Positions 25,293 to 32,949 of a DNA stretch of 64,000 nucleotides are shown in pieces (position 1 is the first letter of the stretch; every line of letters begins with the position of its first letter). The notes beneath the pieces were generated by a model, which saw only the letters and a list, made by a program, of their open reading frames with translations, searched no databases and was not told the DNA's origin. The position numbers were made by a program, and so were the translations under genes. This stretch comes from Cellulomonas sp. URHD0024 (lineage in GTDB: Bacteria > Actinomycetota > Actinomycetes > Actinomycetales > Cellulomonadaceae). The stretch spans positions 1 to 64,000 of the forward strand of contig NZ_AUEW01000007.1 of NCBI RefSeq assembly GCF_000426185.1, read 5' to 3'.

Positions 25293-25720
25293 ACACCGAG
25301 CCCGTGCCCGATGCTTCCGGCACCGACGCCTCCGGTGAGCTGCTCGAGCTGCTGTACTCGATCCTGCGCGGGGTCCGACGCGAGTCCGGTCCCTATGCAC
25401 CCGGACAGCTCCGCTTCCTGCGCACGCTCGCCGGGTGCGGCTGCGCGCAACGGCCTGGTTCGCTGGCCGACGCACTCGGCGTGGCACCACGGTCGGTCAC
25501 CTCCAAGGTCGACGTGGCCGAGGCGGAGGGCCTGGTCCAGCGGCTGCCCGACCCGACCGACCGGCGCGCGACCCTCGTCGAGCTGACCTCCGCAGGACAC
25601 GCCCTGCTCGCCGACGCGGCCCACCAGCGGCACGAGCACATCGCCGCCCGCCTGGCCCGCCTTCCGGAGCCGGAGCAGACGGAGCTCCTCCGGCTGCTCC
25701 GCGTGGTCGGCGCCGACTGA
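25289..25720 (+). CDS. MarR-family transcriptional regulator
   Basis: This 143-residue protein starts at GTG 25289 and has the winged-helix domain with PGSLADALGVAPRSVTSKVD in the recognition region and the wing motif LPDPTDRRATLVELTSAG. MarR proteins repress exporters and release DNA on binding small phenolic or drug-like ligands. The gene is divergent from the ABC exporter-VOC-sigma-like operon, which is its most likely target. The start codon is covered by an inverted repeat, which suggests autoregulation. Confidence 0.92.
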   Translation: MNTEPVPDASGTDASGELLELLYSILRGVRRESGPYAPGQLRFLRTLAGCGCAQRPGSLADALGVAPRSVTSKVDVAEAEGLVQRLPDPTDRRATLVELTSAGHALLADAAHQRHEHIAARLARLPEPEQTELLRLLRVVGAD

Positions 25721-25895
25721 CGCGGCGCGGCGCTGCCGCAGCTGAGGCCGGAAACGACCAGCCGACCTGCCGTTCGGCTGAAGTGGACGGCCCGCCGTGC
25801 CGATGTGAGGGACGGGCGCCGAGTCGCGGAGCGAGCTGCACAGGTGTACCGCCGACACCGCGCGACGCGCGATCACGAGAGACGAGGACGACCGA

Positions 25896-26432
25896 ATGAG
25901 CACGTCGTACGGCCAGCCCCAACCCTCAGTGGCCGCCGGGTGGTACGCGGACCCGCAGGGTGGCGGTCACCGCTGGTGGGACGGGGCCCAGTGGACCGCG
26001 CACACGCAGCCGGAAGCGGTCCACGCTCCGGCGGCCGTTGTCGCGCCCGGCTACACGCAACCCGGGCAGGTCTACCCCGGTCTCACGGGCGGCGGATACC
26101 CGCAGGCAGGTGGCTATCAGGGGTTCGCCCCGGCTTCGGCCTACCCGGGGGCCGTGACCGGGTACGGGTTCGATCAGGCCGCCAAGCCGAAGAACGGTCT
26201 CGCGACGTGGGCCCTGATCGCCGGGATCATGGTGGTCGTCGTCCTGCTCTTCCTCGACTACGCCATCGCCTCGGGCATCGCGATCATCGTCGGTGTTCGT
26301 GCGCTGCGGAAGGCTCGTGCCATCAAGGCTGAGGGTTACCCGACAGCCGTCGGCATGGGCCGCGCAATCGCGGGTCTGGTCCTCTCGGGCATCGGCGCGC
26401 TCCTGTTCCTGCTCTCGATGTTCGCCGGCTGA
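25896..26432 (+). CDS. DUF2510 / DUF4190 small membrane protein
   Basis: This 178-residue protein starts at ATG 25896. It begins with a DUF2510 module (AAGWYADPQGGGHRWWDGAQ, followed by WTAHTQ), continues with a Gly/Tyr/Pro-rich linker (TQPGQVYPGLTGGGYPQAGG), and ends with two to three membrane spans and a DUF4190-like motif (VGVRALRKARAIKAEGYPTA). This build is common in Actinobacteria and of unknown role, probably at the cell envelope. It is monocistronic, with a 175-bp upstream region in which I see no strong element. Confidence 0.85.
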   Translation: MSTSYGQPQPSVAAGWYADPQGGGHRWWDGAQWTAHTQPEAVHAPAAVVAPGYTQPGQVYPGLTGGGYPQAGGYQGFAPASAYPGAVTGYGFDQAAKPKNGLATWALIAGIMVVVVLLFLDYAIASGIAIIVGVRALRKARAIKAEGYPTAVGMGRAIAGLVLSGIGALLFLLSMFAG

Positions 26433-26516
26433 CCGGTCCGGCCTGGTGAGCGTCCCCGGTCACCGGGTGCGCGGCGCCTGCTCACCGGGGCGCGACGGTA
26501 GGACCATGATGGGCTC

Positions 26517-27782
26517 GTGGCCACCGACCCGGACGACGACGAGCTCGAGCTGATCCGGCGGTCGGGCGTCGTGCTGCGCGTCGGCCGGCTGAGCCTCTCG
26601 TCGGGAACCGGTTCGTACCGCGTCAAGGCGTCGATGGCGCGGGTGGCGCGGGCGCTGGGTATCGACCGGCACGAGGCGCTGGTGACGCTCACCGAGATCA
26701 CGACGACCTCGCACCGCGGCGCGAGCTTCCGCACCGAGGTGACCGAGGTGCGTGCGGTCGGCATCAACGTGGACCGGCTGGCGGCGCTGGAGCGCCTTGC
26801 GGGACGGCTGGACGCCACGGGCCCCGCGACGGTCGAGGACGTCAACGCCGTGCTCGACCGCATCTCCGACAAGCCGCCCCTGTACCCGGTGGCGCTCAAC
26901 GCCCTGTGGGCGGCGATCGCCTGCGCCGCGTTCTCGTTCCTGAACCACGGCGGCGTGGTCGAGATCCTGGGTGTCTTCCTCGGCGCGCTGCTCGGTCAGG
27001 CGCTGCGCCGCACGATGGTCCACCGCGGCTTCAACGTCTTCGCCGTCACCATGATCTGCGCACTCGTCGCCTGTCTGGGCTACCTGGCGTTCGTGTCGCT
27101 GGTCGAGGCATTCGGGGCGACCGGCGTGCCGCACGAGGCGGGGTACATCTCAGCCGTGCTGTTCCTGATCCCGGGCTTCCCGCTGGTCACCGGCTTCCTC
27201 GACCTCGCCAAGATGGACTTCTCGGCCGGCGTAGCCCGCCTGACGTACGCCGTGATGGTGCTGACGTCGGCGGCGCTGGCCGTCTGGGCGCTCTCCCTCG
27301 TCGTCGGGCTGACTCCCGAGCCGGGTTCCGCGCCCGACCTCGGCGCCGGTGTGCTGCTCGCCCTGCGGTTCGTCGCGAGCTTCGTCGGCGTCCTGGGCTT
27401 CGCCCTGATGTTCAACAGCCCGTGGCGGATCGCGCTCGCCGCGGCGGTGATCGGCATGGTGGCGAACGTGCCGCGCATCTACCTCAACGGGGCCGACGTG
27501 CCCCCGCAGGTCTCGGCCGCGCTCGCGGCACTGCTGGTCGGGCTGATCACCGCCGTCGTGGCGCCTCGGCTCGACGTCCCCCGGATCACCGTCTACGTGC
27601 CGGCCGTGACGATCATGGTTCCGGGCGTGCTGGCCTACCAGGCCGTGTTCCACATCTCGAACGGGGACACCGTCGAAGCGCTCGCCTCGGGCGTGGAGGC
27701 GGCCCTCGTCGTCGCGTCCCTGGCGATCGGCCTCGCGATCGCCCGGATGCTCACCGACCGCACCTGGGCCTACGAGCGCTGA
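26517..27782 (+). CDS. thrE: Threonine/serine exporter family protein (ThrE type)
   Basis: This 421-residue membrane protein matches ThrE exporters that expel threonine and serine. The N-terminal cytosolic domain includes GVVLRVGRLSLSSGTGSYRV and the membrane half has about ten spans, with GYISAVLFLIPGFPLVTGFL, ALMFNSPWRIALAAAVIGMV and ITVYVPAVTIMVPGVLAYQA. Both halves (ThrE and ThrE_2-like) are fused in one chain as in Corynebacterium ThrE. GTG 26517 is the start, with no strong ribosome site, so a leaderless or weakly translated message is possible. It is followed by a decayed sigma gene on the other strand. Confidence 0.9.
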   Translation: MATDPDDDELELIRRSGVVLRVGRLSLSSGTGSYRVKASMARVARALGIDRHEALVTLTEITTTSHRGASFRTEVTEVRAVGINVDRLAALERLAGRLDATGPATVEDVNAVLDRISDKPPLYPVALNALWAAIACAAFSFLNHGGVVEILGVFLGALLGQALRRTMVHRGFNVFAVTMICALVACLGYLAFVSLVEAFGATGVPHEAGYISAVLFLIPGFPLVTGFLDLAKMDFSAGVARLTYAVMVLTSAALAVWALSLVVGLTPEPGSAPDLGAGVLLALRFVASFVGVLGFALMFNSPWRIALAAAVIGMVANVPRIYLNGADVPPQVSAALAALLVGLITAVVAPRLDVPRITVYVPAVTIMVPGVLAYQAVFHISNGDTVEALASGVEAALVVASLAIGLAIARMLTDRTWAYER

Positions 27783-28018
27783 GGCGTCACCCGGGATCGG
27801 CGGCAGGTCCCCGGGGTGCTCGGGCAGCGTGACCGCGTCGGCCCAGCCCCGGGCGGCCAGTGCGTCGGGCAGCGAACGACCCCACGGATCCCACAGGGCT
27901 GGTCCCCCGTGAACAGGAACGCATACGCGACGAGCGCCGGCCCCCGGTCGCGGACCAGCCCGGCCAGACGTTCGTCCCCCAGGCGTGATTCCTGCTCCCT
28001 CGCCGACCGTCCGGACAT
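27770..28018 (-). pseudogene. Decayed ECF sigma factor gene (N-terminal fragment)
   Basis: From ATG 28018 (GGGGGT ribosome-like site upstream) the minus strand encodes SGRSAREQESRLGDERLAGL and then VRDRGPALVAYAFLFTGD, which resembles region 2 of ECF sigma factors and the neighbouring sigma at 28660 (VRERRSALVAYACLFVVD). Similarity stops at about 27902. After that the frame loses resemblance, while another frame reads SLPDALAARGWADAVTLPEH, typical of coding but not of region 2. A frameshift or deletion has broken it, and the end overlaps the thrE stop. It is likely a nonfunctional remnant of a paralogue. Confidence 0.55.
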
Positions 28019-28084
28019 CCTGGTACCCCCAGACGACCGGAGCGCGGTTCGGTTGTGCTCGAACCGCAATTCGCTCGCGTGGAC

Positions 28085-28543
28085 TCAGGCCCAGGTGCCG
28101 CCGCGCATCAACCAGCGACCGGCCAGCTCGTCCTCCTCGCGCCACGCCTGGATGCTCCGCGGCGTGACCCGGAAGTAGGCGTAGGCCTCGGCGTGCCGAC
28201 GAGGATCGAAGCCGGCCTTGGCGGCGAACCCGTCGCCGAGACTCCGGTCGATCGCGTCGACGGCGACCATCCCGACGGTGCCCAGGACCAGCACGACGTC
28301 CCGCGTCAGGCCGATGCCGGCCTGGACGACCTCGTTGGCGGCGAGGTTGCGACCGGTCGGGCTGCTCGTCGTCGTCGCGAACAGCAGGGCGTCGTCGTGC
28401 CACAGGAACGACAGCGGGGTCAGGCGGGGGTCGCCGGTGTCGGTGTCCGTCGTCGCGACCCAGGCGTCCACCTCATGGCCGAGCCGGTAGAGCGCGTCCT
28501 GCCGACGGGTCTCCGTGCTGCGCGGGCCGAGGTGCTCGGTCAC
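28085..28543 (-). CDS. Pyridoxamine 5'-phosphate oxidase-fold (flavin/F420-binding) protein
   Basis: This 152-residue protein has a split-barrel fold: WVATTDTDTGDPRLTPLSFL, ALLFATTTSSPTGRNLAANE and FRVTPRSIQAWREEDELAGR, ending in WLMRGGTWA. Such proteins bind FMN or F420 and reduce small compounds, or serve as hypothetical flavoproteins. GTG 28543 is chosen because AGGAGG stands eight bases upstream; the longer in-frame start at 28609 has none. It is divergent from the sigma factor at 28660. Confidence 0.82.
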   Translation of the reverse strand: MTEHLGPRSTETRRQDALYRLGHEVDAWVATTDTDTGDPRLTPLSFLWHDDALLFATTTSSPTGRNLAANEVVQAGIGLTRDVVLVLGTVGMVAVDAIDRSLGDGFAAKAGFDPRRHAEAYAYFRVTPRSIQAWREEDELAGRWLMRGGTWA

Positions 28544-28659
28544 GGGCTGGGCCTCCTGGGTGACAGCGAATCTCCATCCGACACTGCTGGGGTCCAGGAT
28601 CACCCCCAACGTTTCGCGGGTCGAGTGCGTTGTGGCATCAACGAACAGGGGGTGAGCCG

Positions 28660-29202
28660 GTGACGCGCTGGCGAAGTGTGCTCGACGAGATGGTGCGGGA
28701 GCGACGATCGGCCCTGGTGGCCTACGCGTGCCTCTTCGTCGTCGACCGGCGGGATGCCGAGGACCTCGTCCACGAGGCGATCGTCAAGACGTTCTCCCGA
28801 CCACGTGCAGTCACCGAGGTGCACGCCGCCGAGGGATACGTCCGCCAAGCGATCCGCACGGTCTTCCTCGACCAGACCCGCCGTCGCCGCACCTGGCACG
28901 GCAGGGCGCACCTGTTCGACGGCCCACCGGCGGCTGCGGCCTCGGAGGCGGCGACAGCCTCGGCCGACGTGAGCGCTGCGTTGCGGTTGCTCGCGCCACG
29001 TGAGCGGGCCTGCATCGTCCTGCGCCACTTCGACGACCTTCCGGTCGCGGAGATCGCCGCCGCACTGAACCTGTCCGAGGGAGCCGTGAAGCGCTACCTC
29101 TCCGACGCCACCGCGAAGCTACGCGTCACGTTGGCGGTCGTCGACCCCCCGCACGAGTTCGAGTCCGTCCGCATCATCGACCGGGAAGGGAGCGCGTCAT
29201 GA
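28660..29202 (+). CDS. ECF-family RNA polymerase sigma factor (SigE-like)
   Basis: This 180-residue protein starts at GTG 28660 after a GGGGGTGA ribosome-like site. It has region 2 (SALVAYACLFVVDRRDAEDL, VHEAIVKTF) and region 4 with a helix-turn-helix (RERACIVLRHFDDLPVAEIA, NLSEGAVKRYLSDATAKL). It should direct transcription of a small regulon controlled by the adjacent membrane protein, with which it shares an ATGA overlap. It is related to the decayed fragment upstream of it. The inducing condition is unknown. Confidence 0.92.
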   Translation: MTRWRSVLDEMVRERRSALVAYACLFVVDRRDAEDLVHEAIVKTFSRPRAVTEVHAAEGYVRQAIRTVFLDQTRRRRTWHGRAHLFDGPPAAAASEAATASADVSAALRLLAPRERACIVLRHFDDLPVAEIAAALNLSEGAVKRYLSDATAKLRVTLAVVDPPHEFESVRIIDREGSAS

Positions 29203-30593
29203 ACGAGGACTTCACCTCCGCACTGCACGGCTTCGCCGACGCTCTGCAGCTCGAGGCTGAGGCGTCGGCCCCCGACGCGACCATCGAGACGAGCGCTCTG
29301 ACGCGACGGGTGCGTCGTCGCCGGGGCGTCAGGACGGGCTCGACCGTCCTGTCCGCTGTCGCCGTGATCGGTGCGGCCACGGTCGTCGTCCAGCTGTCCG
29401 GGCTGCGGATGCCACCGCCTCCGGCCGTCCCGGTCCCGACGGTCACGAGTACGCCGACGCCCACCCCTAGCGCGACTCCGACTCCCACCGTGTCAGCCAC
29501 GGCCGCGCCGCGGCCGGCCGCCGCCATGTTCCGAGATGCGCAGCCGATGGCGCCCGGTATGCTCGCGGCCGCCGGCGACGGCTGGAACGTCGTGCTCTAC
29601 GGGGCCTGGGACGAGCAGAACGAGGTGGTCGTTCCTGAGGCGCCGTACCTGGTGAGCCCGGACGGTCAGCCGTTCGCCATCACCACAGGCTTCGACTTCA
29701 CGGACTGGAGCCTCGTCGACTGGCTCCCCGGCAGTTCGCTCGCGCTGGTGTCCAACCGCAAGGATCAGTCAGTACGCGCGATCGACCTGCTCACCGGCGA
29801 CACTCACTCCGTGCTGGTGACCGGGGGCGAGCCCCACCGTTTCGTCGGCGACGAGACCTCGGACGTCTTGGTCCTGATCGGGGACGGCGTCACCCAGCAC
29901 CTGAGCCGCCTCACCATCGACGGGGACACGGTTGCGCGGTCGCCCGATTTCGCCGTCCAGTACGGCAGCTTCCCGTGGTTCCAGTCGCCCGGGGGAGCAG
30001 ACATCGTCCTGAACGGACTCGCCGGACCGGTCGTGGTCACCGCTGACGCGCTGACGCCGGAGACCCTTCCGATGCCGTACCCGGACAGGCCCGACGCGTG
30101 CCGAGCCTGGATGTGGGTCGACGACACGAATCTGCTCCTGGAGTGCACCCCCGGCGGCGCCTCGGAGCTCGTGTTCTGGGACCCGACCGAGTTCTGGCTC
30201 GTCCCGACCGATTCCGGTGCGGCCCGACGCTTGGACGGCATGCCCGAGTCGACCAGGCTCGCCGGGGTCTGGCGCGTCGATGGTCGTCTTGTCGCGGGGA
30301 TGTCCGGGCCAAGTGAAGCGGAGAGCTCCTGGTACGAGATCGCCGACGACGGCCTGCACCGGCTGAGCAGCGGCGGCTCACGGCGCCTGGGAGTGGTCGA
30401 CGTTCGCGGCTCTGAGCTCATCGGAACGCAGTGGCCCGAACCGGGCACGACCGATGCCGTCTCCCTGGTGGCCATCGACCCGGTCACGGGCGAGTCACGG
30501 ACGCTCGTGGTCGGAGAGCCGGCTTCGACCGCCTCGTTCGGAGTGCGGCCGGGTCACTACACGGGGCCGCCTCAGACTCAGACCGGGGACTGA
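29199..30593 (+). CDS. Membrane protein paired with sigma factor, beta-propeller-like exported domain
   Basis: This 464-residue protein overlaps the sigma stop by four bases. It has a short N-terminal cytosolic region (DFTSALHGFADALQLEAEAS), a basic cluster RRVRRRRGVR, one membrane span (VLSAVAVIGAATVVVQLSG), and a Pro/Thr-rich linker of about 35 residues. The large exported part has repeated GDG/DG strands (AAAGDGWNVVLYGAWDEQNE, LTGDTHSVLVTGGEPHRF), as in beta-propellers. It likely acts as a sensor/anti-sigma, holding the sigma factor inactive, though no zinc motif is seen. It overlaps the stop of the convergent Fe-S gene by 16 bases. Confidence 0.78.
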   Translation: MNEDFTSALHGFADALQLEAEASAPDATIETSALTRRVRRRRGVRTGSTVLSAVAVIGAATVVVQLSGLRMPPPPAVPVPTVTSTPTPTPSATPTPTVSATAAPRPAAAMFRDAQPMAPGMLAAAGDGWNVVLYGAWDEQNEVVVPEAPYLVSPDGQPFAITTGFDFTDWSLVDWLPGSSLALVSNRKDQSVRAIDLLTGDTHSVLVTGGEPHRFVGDETSDVLVLIGDGVTQHLSRLTIDGDTVARSPDFAVQYGSFPWFQSPGGADIVLNGLAGPVVVTADALTPETLPMPYPDRPDACRAWMWVDDTNLLLECTPGGASELVFWDPTEFWLVPTDSGAARRLDGMPESTRLAGVWRVDGRLVAGMSGPSEAESSWYEIADDGLHRLSSGGSRRLGVVDVRGSELIGTQWPEPGTTDAVSLVAIDPVTGESRTLVVGEPASTASFGVRPGHYTGPPQTQTGD

Positions 30594-32692
30594 TCCTCAG
30601 GTGCCTCGCGCACCCGGTCCAGCAGCAGGACGGCGATGTCCGCGACCTCGGCCGTGCCACCGGCGGCGGCGACACCGTCGGTGAGCATGACCGTGCAGAA
30701 CGGGCAAGCGGTCGCGATCGTCGACGCGCCCGTGTCGAGGGCCTCCTCGGCACGGGCCGTGCCGATCCGGGTGCCGATCGTCTCCTCCATCCAGACACGC
30801 GCACCGCCACCGCCGCAGCAGAATGCCTGCTCCTTGTTCCGCGGCATCTCGGTGACGGTGAGGCCGGGGATCGCGCCGAGGAGGTCGCGCGGCGGCGCGT
30901 AGACCTGGTTGTGCCGGCCCAGGTAGCAGGGGTCGTGATAGGTGACGGCCCTGGAGTCGTTGCTGGGCAGCGGCGTGAGCCGGCCGTCCGCGACGAGCGT
31001 GTTCAGCAGCTCGGTGTGGTGGACCACCTCGTAGCGACCACCCAGCTGCGGGTACTCCCGGGAGATCGTGTTGAAGCAGTGCGCGCAGGTCACGACGATG
31101 CGCTGAGCGCCGACCTCGTTGAGCATCTCGACGTTCGCGCTGGCGAGCATCTGGAACAGGATCTCGTTGCCGGCTCGCCGCGCCGGGTCGCCGGTGCAGG
31201 ACTCCCCGTCGCCCAGCACCGCGAAGCTCACGCCGGCGGTGTGCAGCAGCTCGGCGACGGCCTTCGTCGTGCGGATGGCCCGGTCCTCGTACGCGCCCGC
31301 GCAGCCGACCCAGAACAGGTACTCGATGTCCTCTGCGGACTCGACGTCCACCCCGACCACCTGGACGGTGAAGTCCAGCCCCTTGGCCCACGCGAGCCTG
31401 TTGCGGGCGGGCAGTCCCCACGGGTTGCCCTGCCGCTCGAGCTTGGTGAACGTGCCGCCCAGCTCCTTGGGGAACGCCGACTCCATGAGCACCTGGTAGC
31501 GGCGCATGTCGACGATCGCGTCCACGTGCTCGATGTCGACCGGGCACTGCTGGACGCACGCGCCGCAGCTGGTGCAGGCCCACAGGGCGTCCGGGTCGAT
31601 GACGCCGGCCGTTCCCAGGAGGTCGATGCCCGCGTGGGACTCGTCGGGAGCGGGCAGCAGGTAGGGCGCCGTGGCCGCGGCGTGGTCACGCAGCGCGAGC
31701 GTGACCAGCTTCGGGCTCAAGGGCTTGCCGGTCGCCCAGGCGGGGCACTGGTCCTGGCAGCGGCCGCACTCGGTGCAGGTGGAGAAGTCGAGCAGGCCCT
31801 TCCAGGTGAAGTCCTCGATCGCGCCCACGCCGAGGCGGGCGTCGTCGGGCAGGTCCTCCAGCGCCGCGAGGTCGATGGTGTCGCCGGACGGGGTGCGCAG
31901 CGGCTGCAGCGGTCCGAGGGTCACGCCACCGGACGCGTCCCGGCGCGCGTACACGTTCACCACGGCGAGGAACCGGTGCCACGCGACGCCCATGGTCGGC
32001 TGCAGCCCGATCACCACGAACCACGACATCGACACGACGATCTTGACGGTCGCGACGACGACGACAGCGGCCTCGAGCGCCGTCGTCGGAACCCCTGCCC
32101 ACAGCGACCCCAACCACGCGGTGAGCGGGTAGTGCCAGGCGCTGCCCGACCCCAGCGCGTACTCCAGCGCCCGGATCACGATCACCGCCAGGACCACGAC
32201 GAGCACGGTCCCCTCGACGTAGAACGCGCGCACCTGGTGCGACCCGAAGAACCGGGACCGCCGCGGGTTCTCCCCACGCGGCAGAAGGCGGAGCCGCAGC
32301 ACGATCAGCGCGGTGATGCCGAACAGCGCCGCCCACGCGAACGCCTCGATCGCCCACTCCAGCGGGGCGAACGCTCCGATGAGCGGCAGGGTGAACGACG
32401 GGTCGACCACCTGCCCGTACCCGCTCACCAGAGCGATGAACAGCAGCGGGAACGAGATCATCACGACCCAGTGCGCCGCCTTGACCACGGGCCGCTGCTG
32501 GAACCGGCCGTGCCCGAAGATCTCCGCCAGCAGGGTCCGCGTCCGCGGCCCGACCGGCGTCCACCGCCCGGGCAGCGCCCGCCCGACCCGCACGGTCCGC
32601 ACGATCGCGGCCACCCCGCGGGCGAACAGCCCGACACCGACCACCGTCGCGACGACGACGATCCCCAGACAGGTCACCTGCAGCGCATCCAC
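30578..32692 (-). CDS. Membrane-bound iron-sulfur oxidoreductase (heterodisulfide reductase-related, CCG domains)
   Basis: This 704-residue protein starts at GTG 32692 and has six or so N-terminal membrane spans, two 4Fe-4S ferredoxin motifs (CTECGRCQDQCP near residue 305 and CTSCGACVQQCP near 374), and two CCG-type domains, one ending in TYHDPCYLGRHNQV and another with EQAFCCGGGGARVWME. It fits the family that passes electrons from flavoenzymes such as acyl-CoA or lactate dehydrogenases to the quinone pool. Partners cannot be told. It is divergent from the Mrp operon; the palindromic element at 32771 lies upstream of both. An upstream in-frame extension to 32974 is rejected since it translates the repeat. 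Confidence 0.9.
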   Translation of the reverse strand: MDALQVTCLGIVVVATVVGVGLFARGVAAIVRTVRVGRALPGRWTPVGPRTRTLLAEIFGHGRFQQRPVVKAAHWVVMISFPLLFIALVSGYGQVVDPSFTLPLIGAFAPLEWAIEAFAWAALFGITALIVLRLRLLPRGENPRRSRFFGSHQVRAFYVEGTVLVVVLAVIVIRALEYALGSGSAWHYPLTAWLGSLWAGVPTTALEAAVVVVATVKIVVSMSWFVVIGLQPTMGVAWHRFLAVVNVYARRDASGGVTLGPLQPLRTPSGDTIDLAALEDLPDDARLGVGAIEDFTWKGLLDFSTCTECGRCQDQCPAWATGKPLSPKLVTLALRDHAAATAPYLLPAPDESHAGIDLLGTAGVIDPDALWACTSCGACVQQCPVDIEHVDAIVDMRRYQVLMESAFPKELGGTFTKLERQGNPWGLPARNRLAWAKGLDFTVQVVGVDVESAEDIEYLFWVGCAGAYEDRAIRTTKAVAELLHTAGVSFAVLGDGESCTGDPARRAGNEILFQMLASANVEMLNEVGAQRIVVTCAHCFNTISREYPQLGGRYEVVHHTELLNTLVADGRLTPLPSNDSRAVTYHDPCYLGRHNQVYAPPRDLLGAIPGLTVTEMPRNKEQAFCCGGGGARVWMEETIGTRIGTARAEEALDTGASTIATACPFCTVMLTDGVAAAGGTAEVADIAVLLLDRVREAPEDQSPV

Positions 32693-32770
32693 GGCGCCAC
32701 GGTACTTGCCGCGGACGCCCGGAGCGCTGACCCGGACCTGCCGACCGCCGCCCCTCCCGCCGCCCTGGCC

Positions 32771-32842
32771 GCCGAGTTCGTGCGTCTGAGCCGAGTTCGA
32801 GCGTTCAAACACACGAACTGAGCTCAAACGCACGACCTCGGC
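32771..32842. repeat. Dispersed palindromic element, copy 1
   Basis: Outer arms of 21 bases (32771-32791 and 32822-32842) pair at 19 positions. The left one reads GCCGAGTTCGTGCGTCTGAG with one further base. An inner weaker pairing lies between. It lies in the 257-bp gap between the divergent Fe-S oxidoreductase and Mrp genes, the only copy of the five not at a 3' end. Confidence 0.8.
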
Positions 32843-32949
32843 CGGCGCGGGCGGACGGGGACGGTCGGCCGGGACCGGCCGGGATGCGTTGGTAGGGTTG
32901 GCAGCAATCCGCTGTGCATCACGGGGGGCGCTGATCGCGTTCGCCGTGC

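Noticed and set aside
28544..28609. Longer start for the PPOX-fold protein
   Set aside because: GTG 28543 has AGGAGG at ideal spacing, while the upstream start has none and leaves little room for the divergent sigma promoter.
30431..32821. Plus-strand open frame of 796 codons opposite the Fe-S oxidoreductase
   Set aside because: It lies on the antisense of well-conserved ferredoxin motifs and has low-complexity Arg/Asp/Gly composition.
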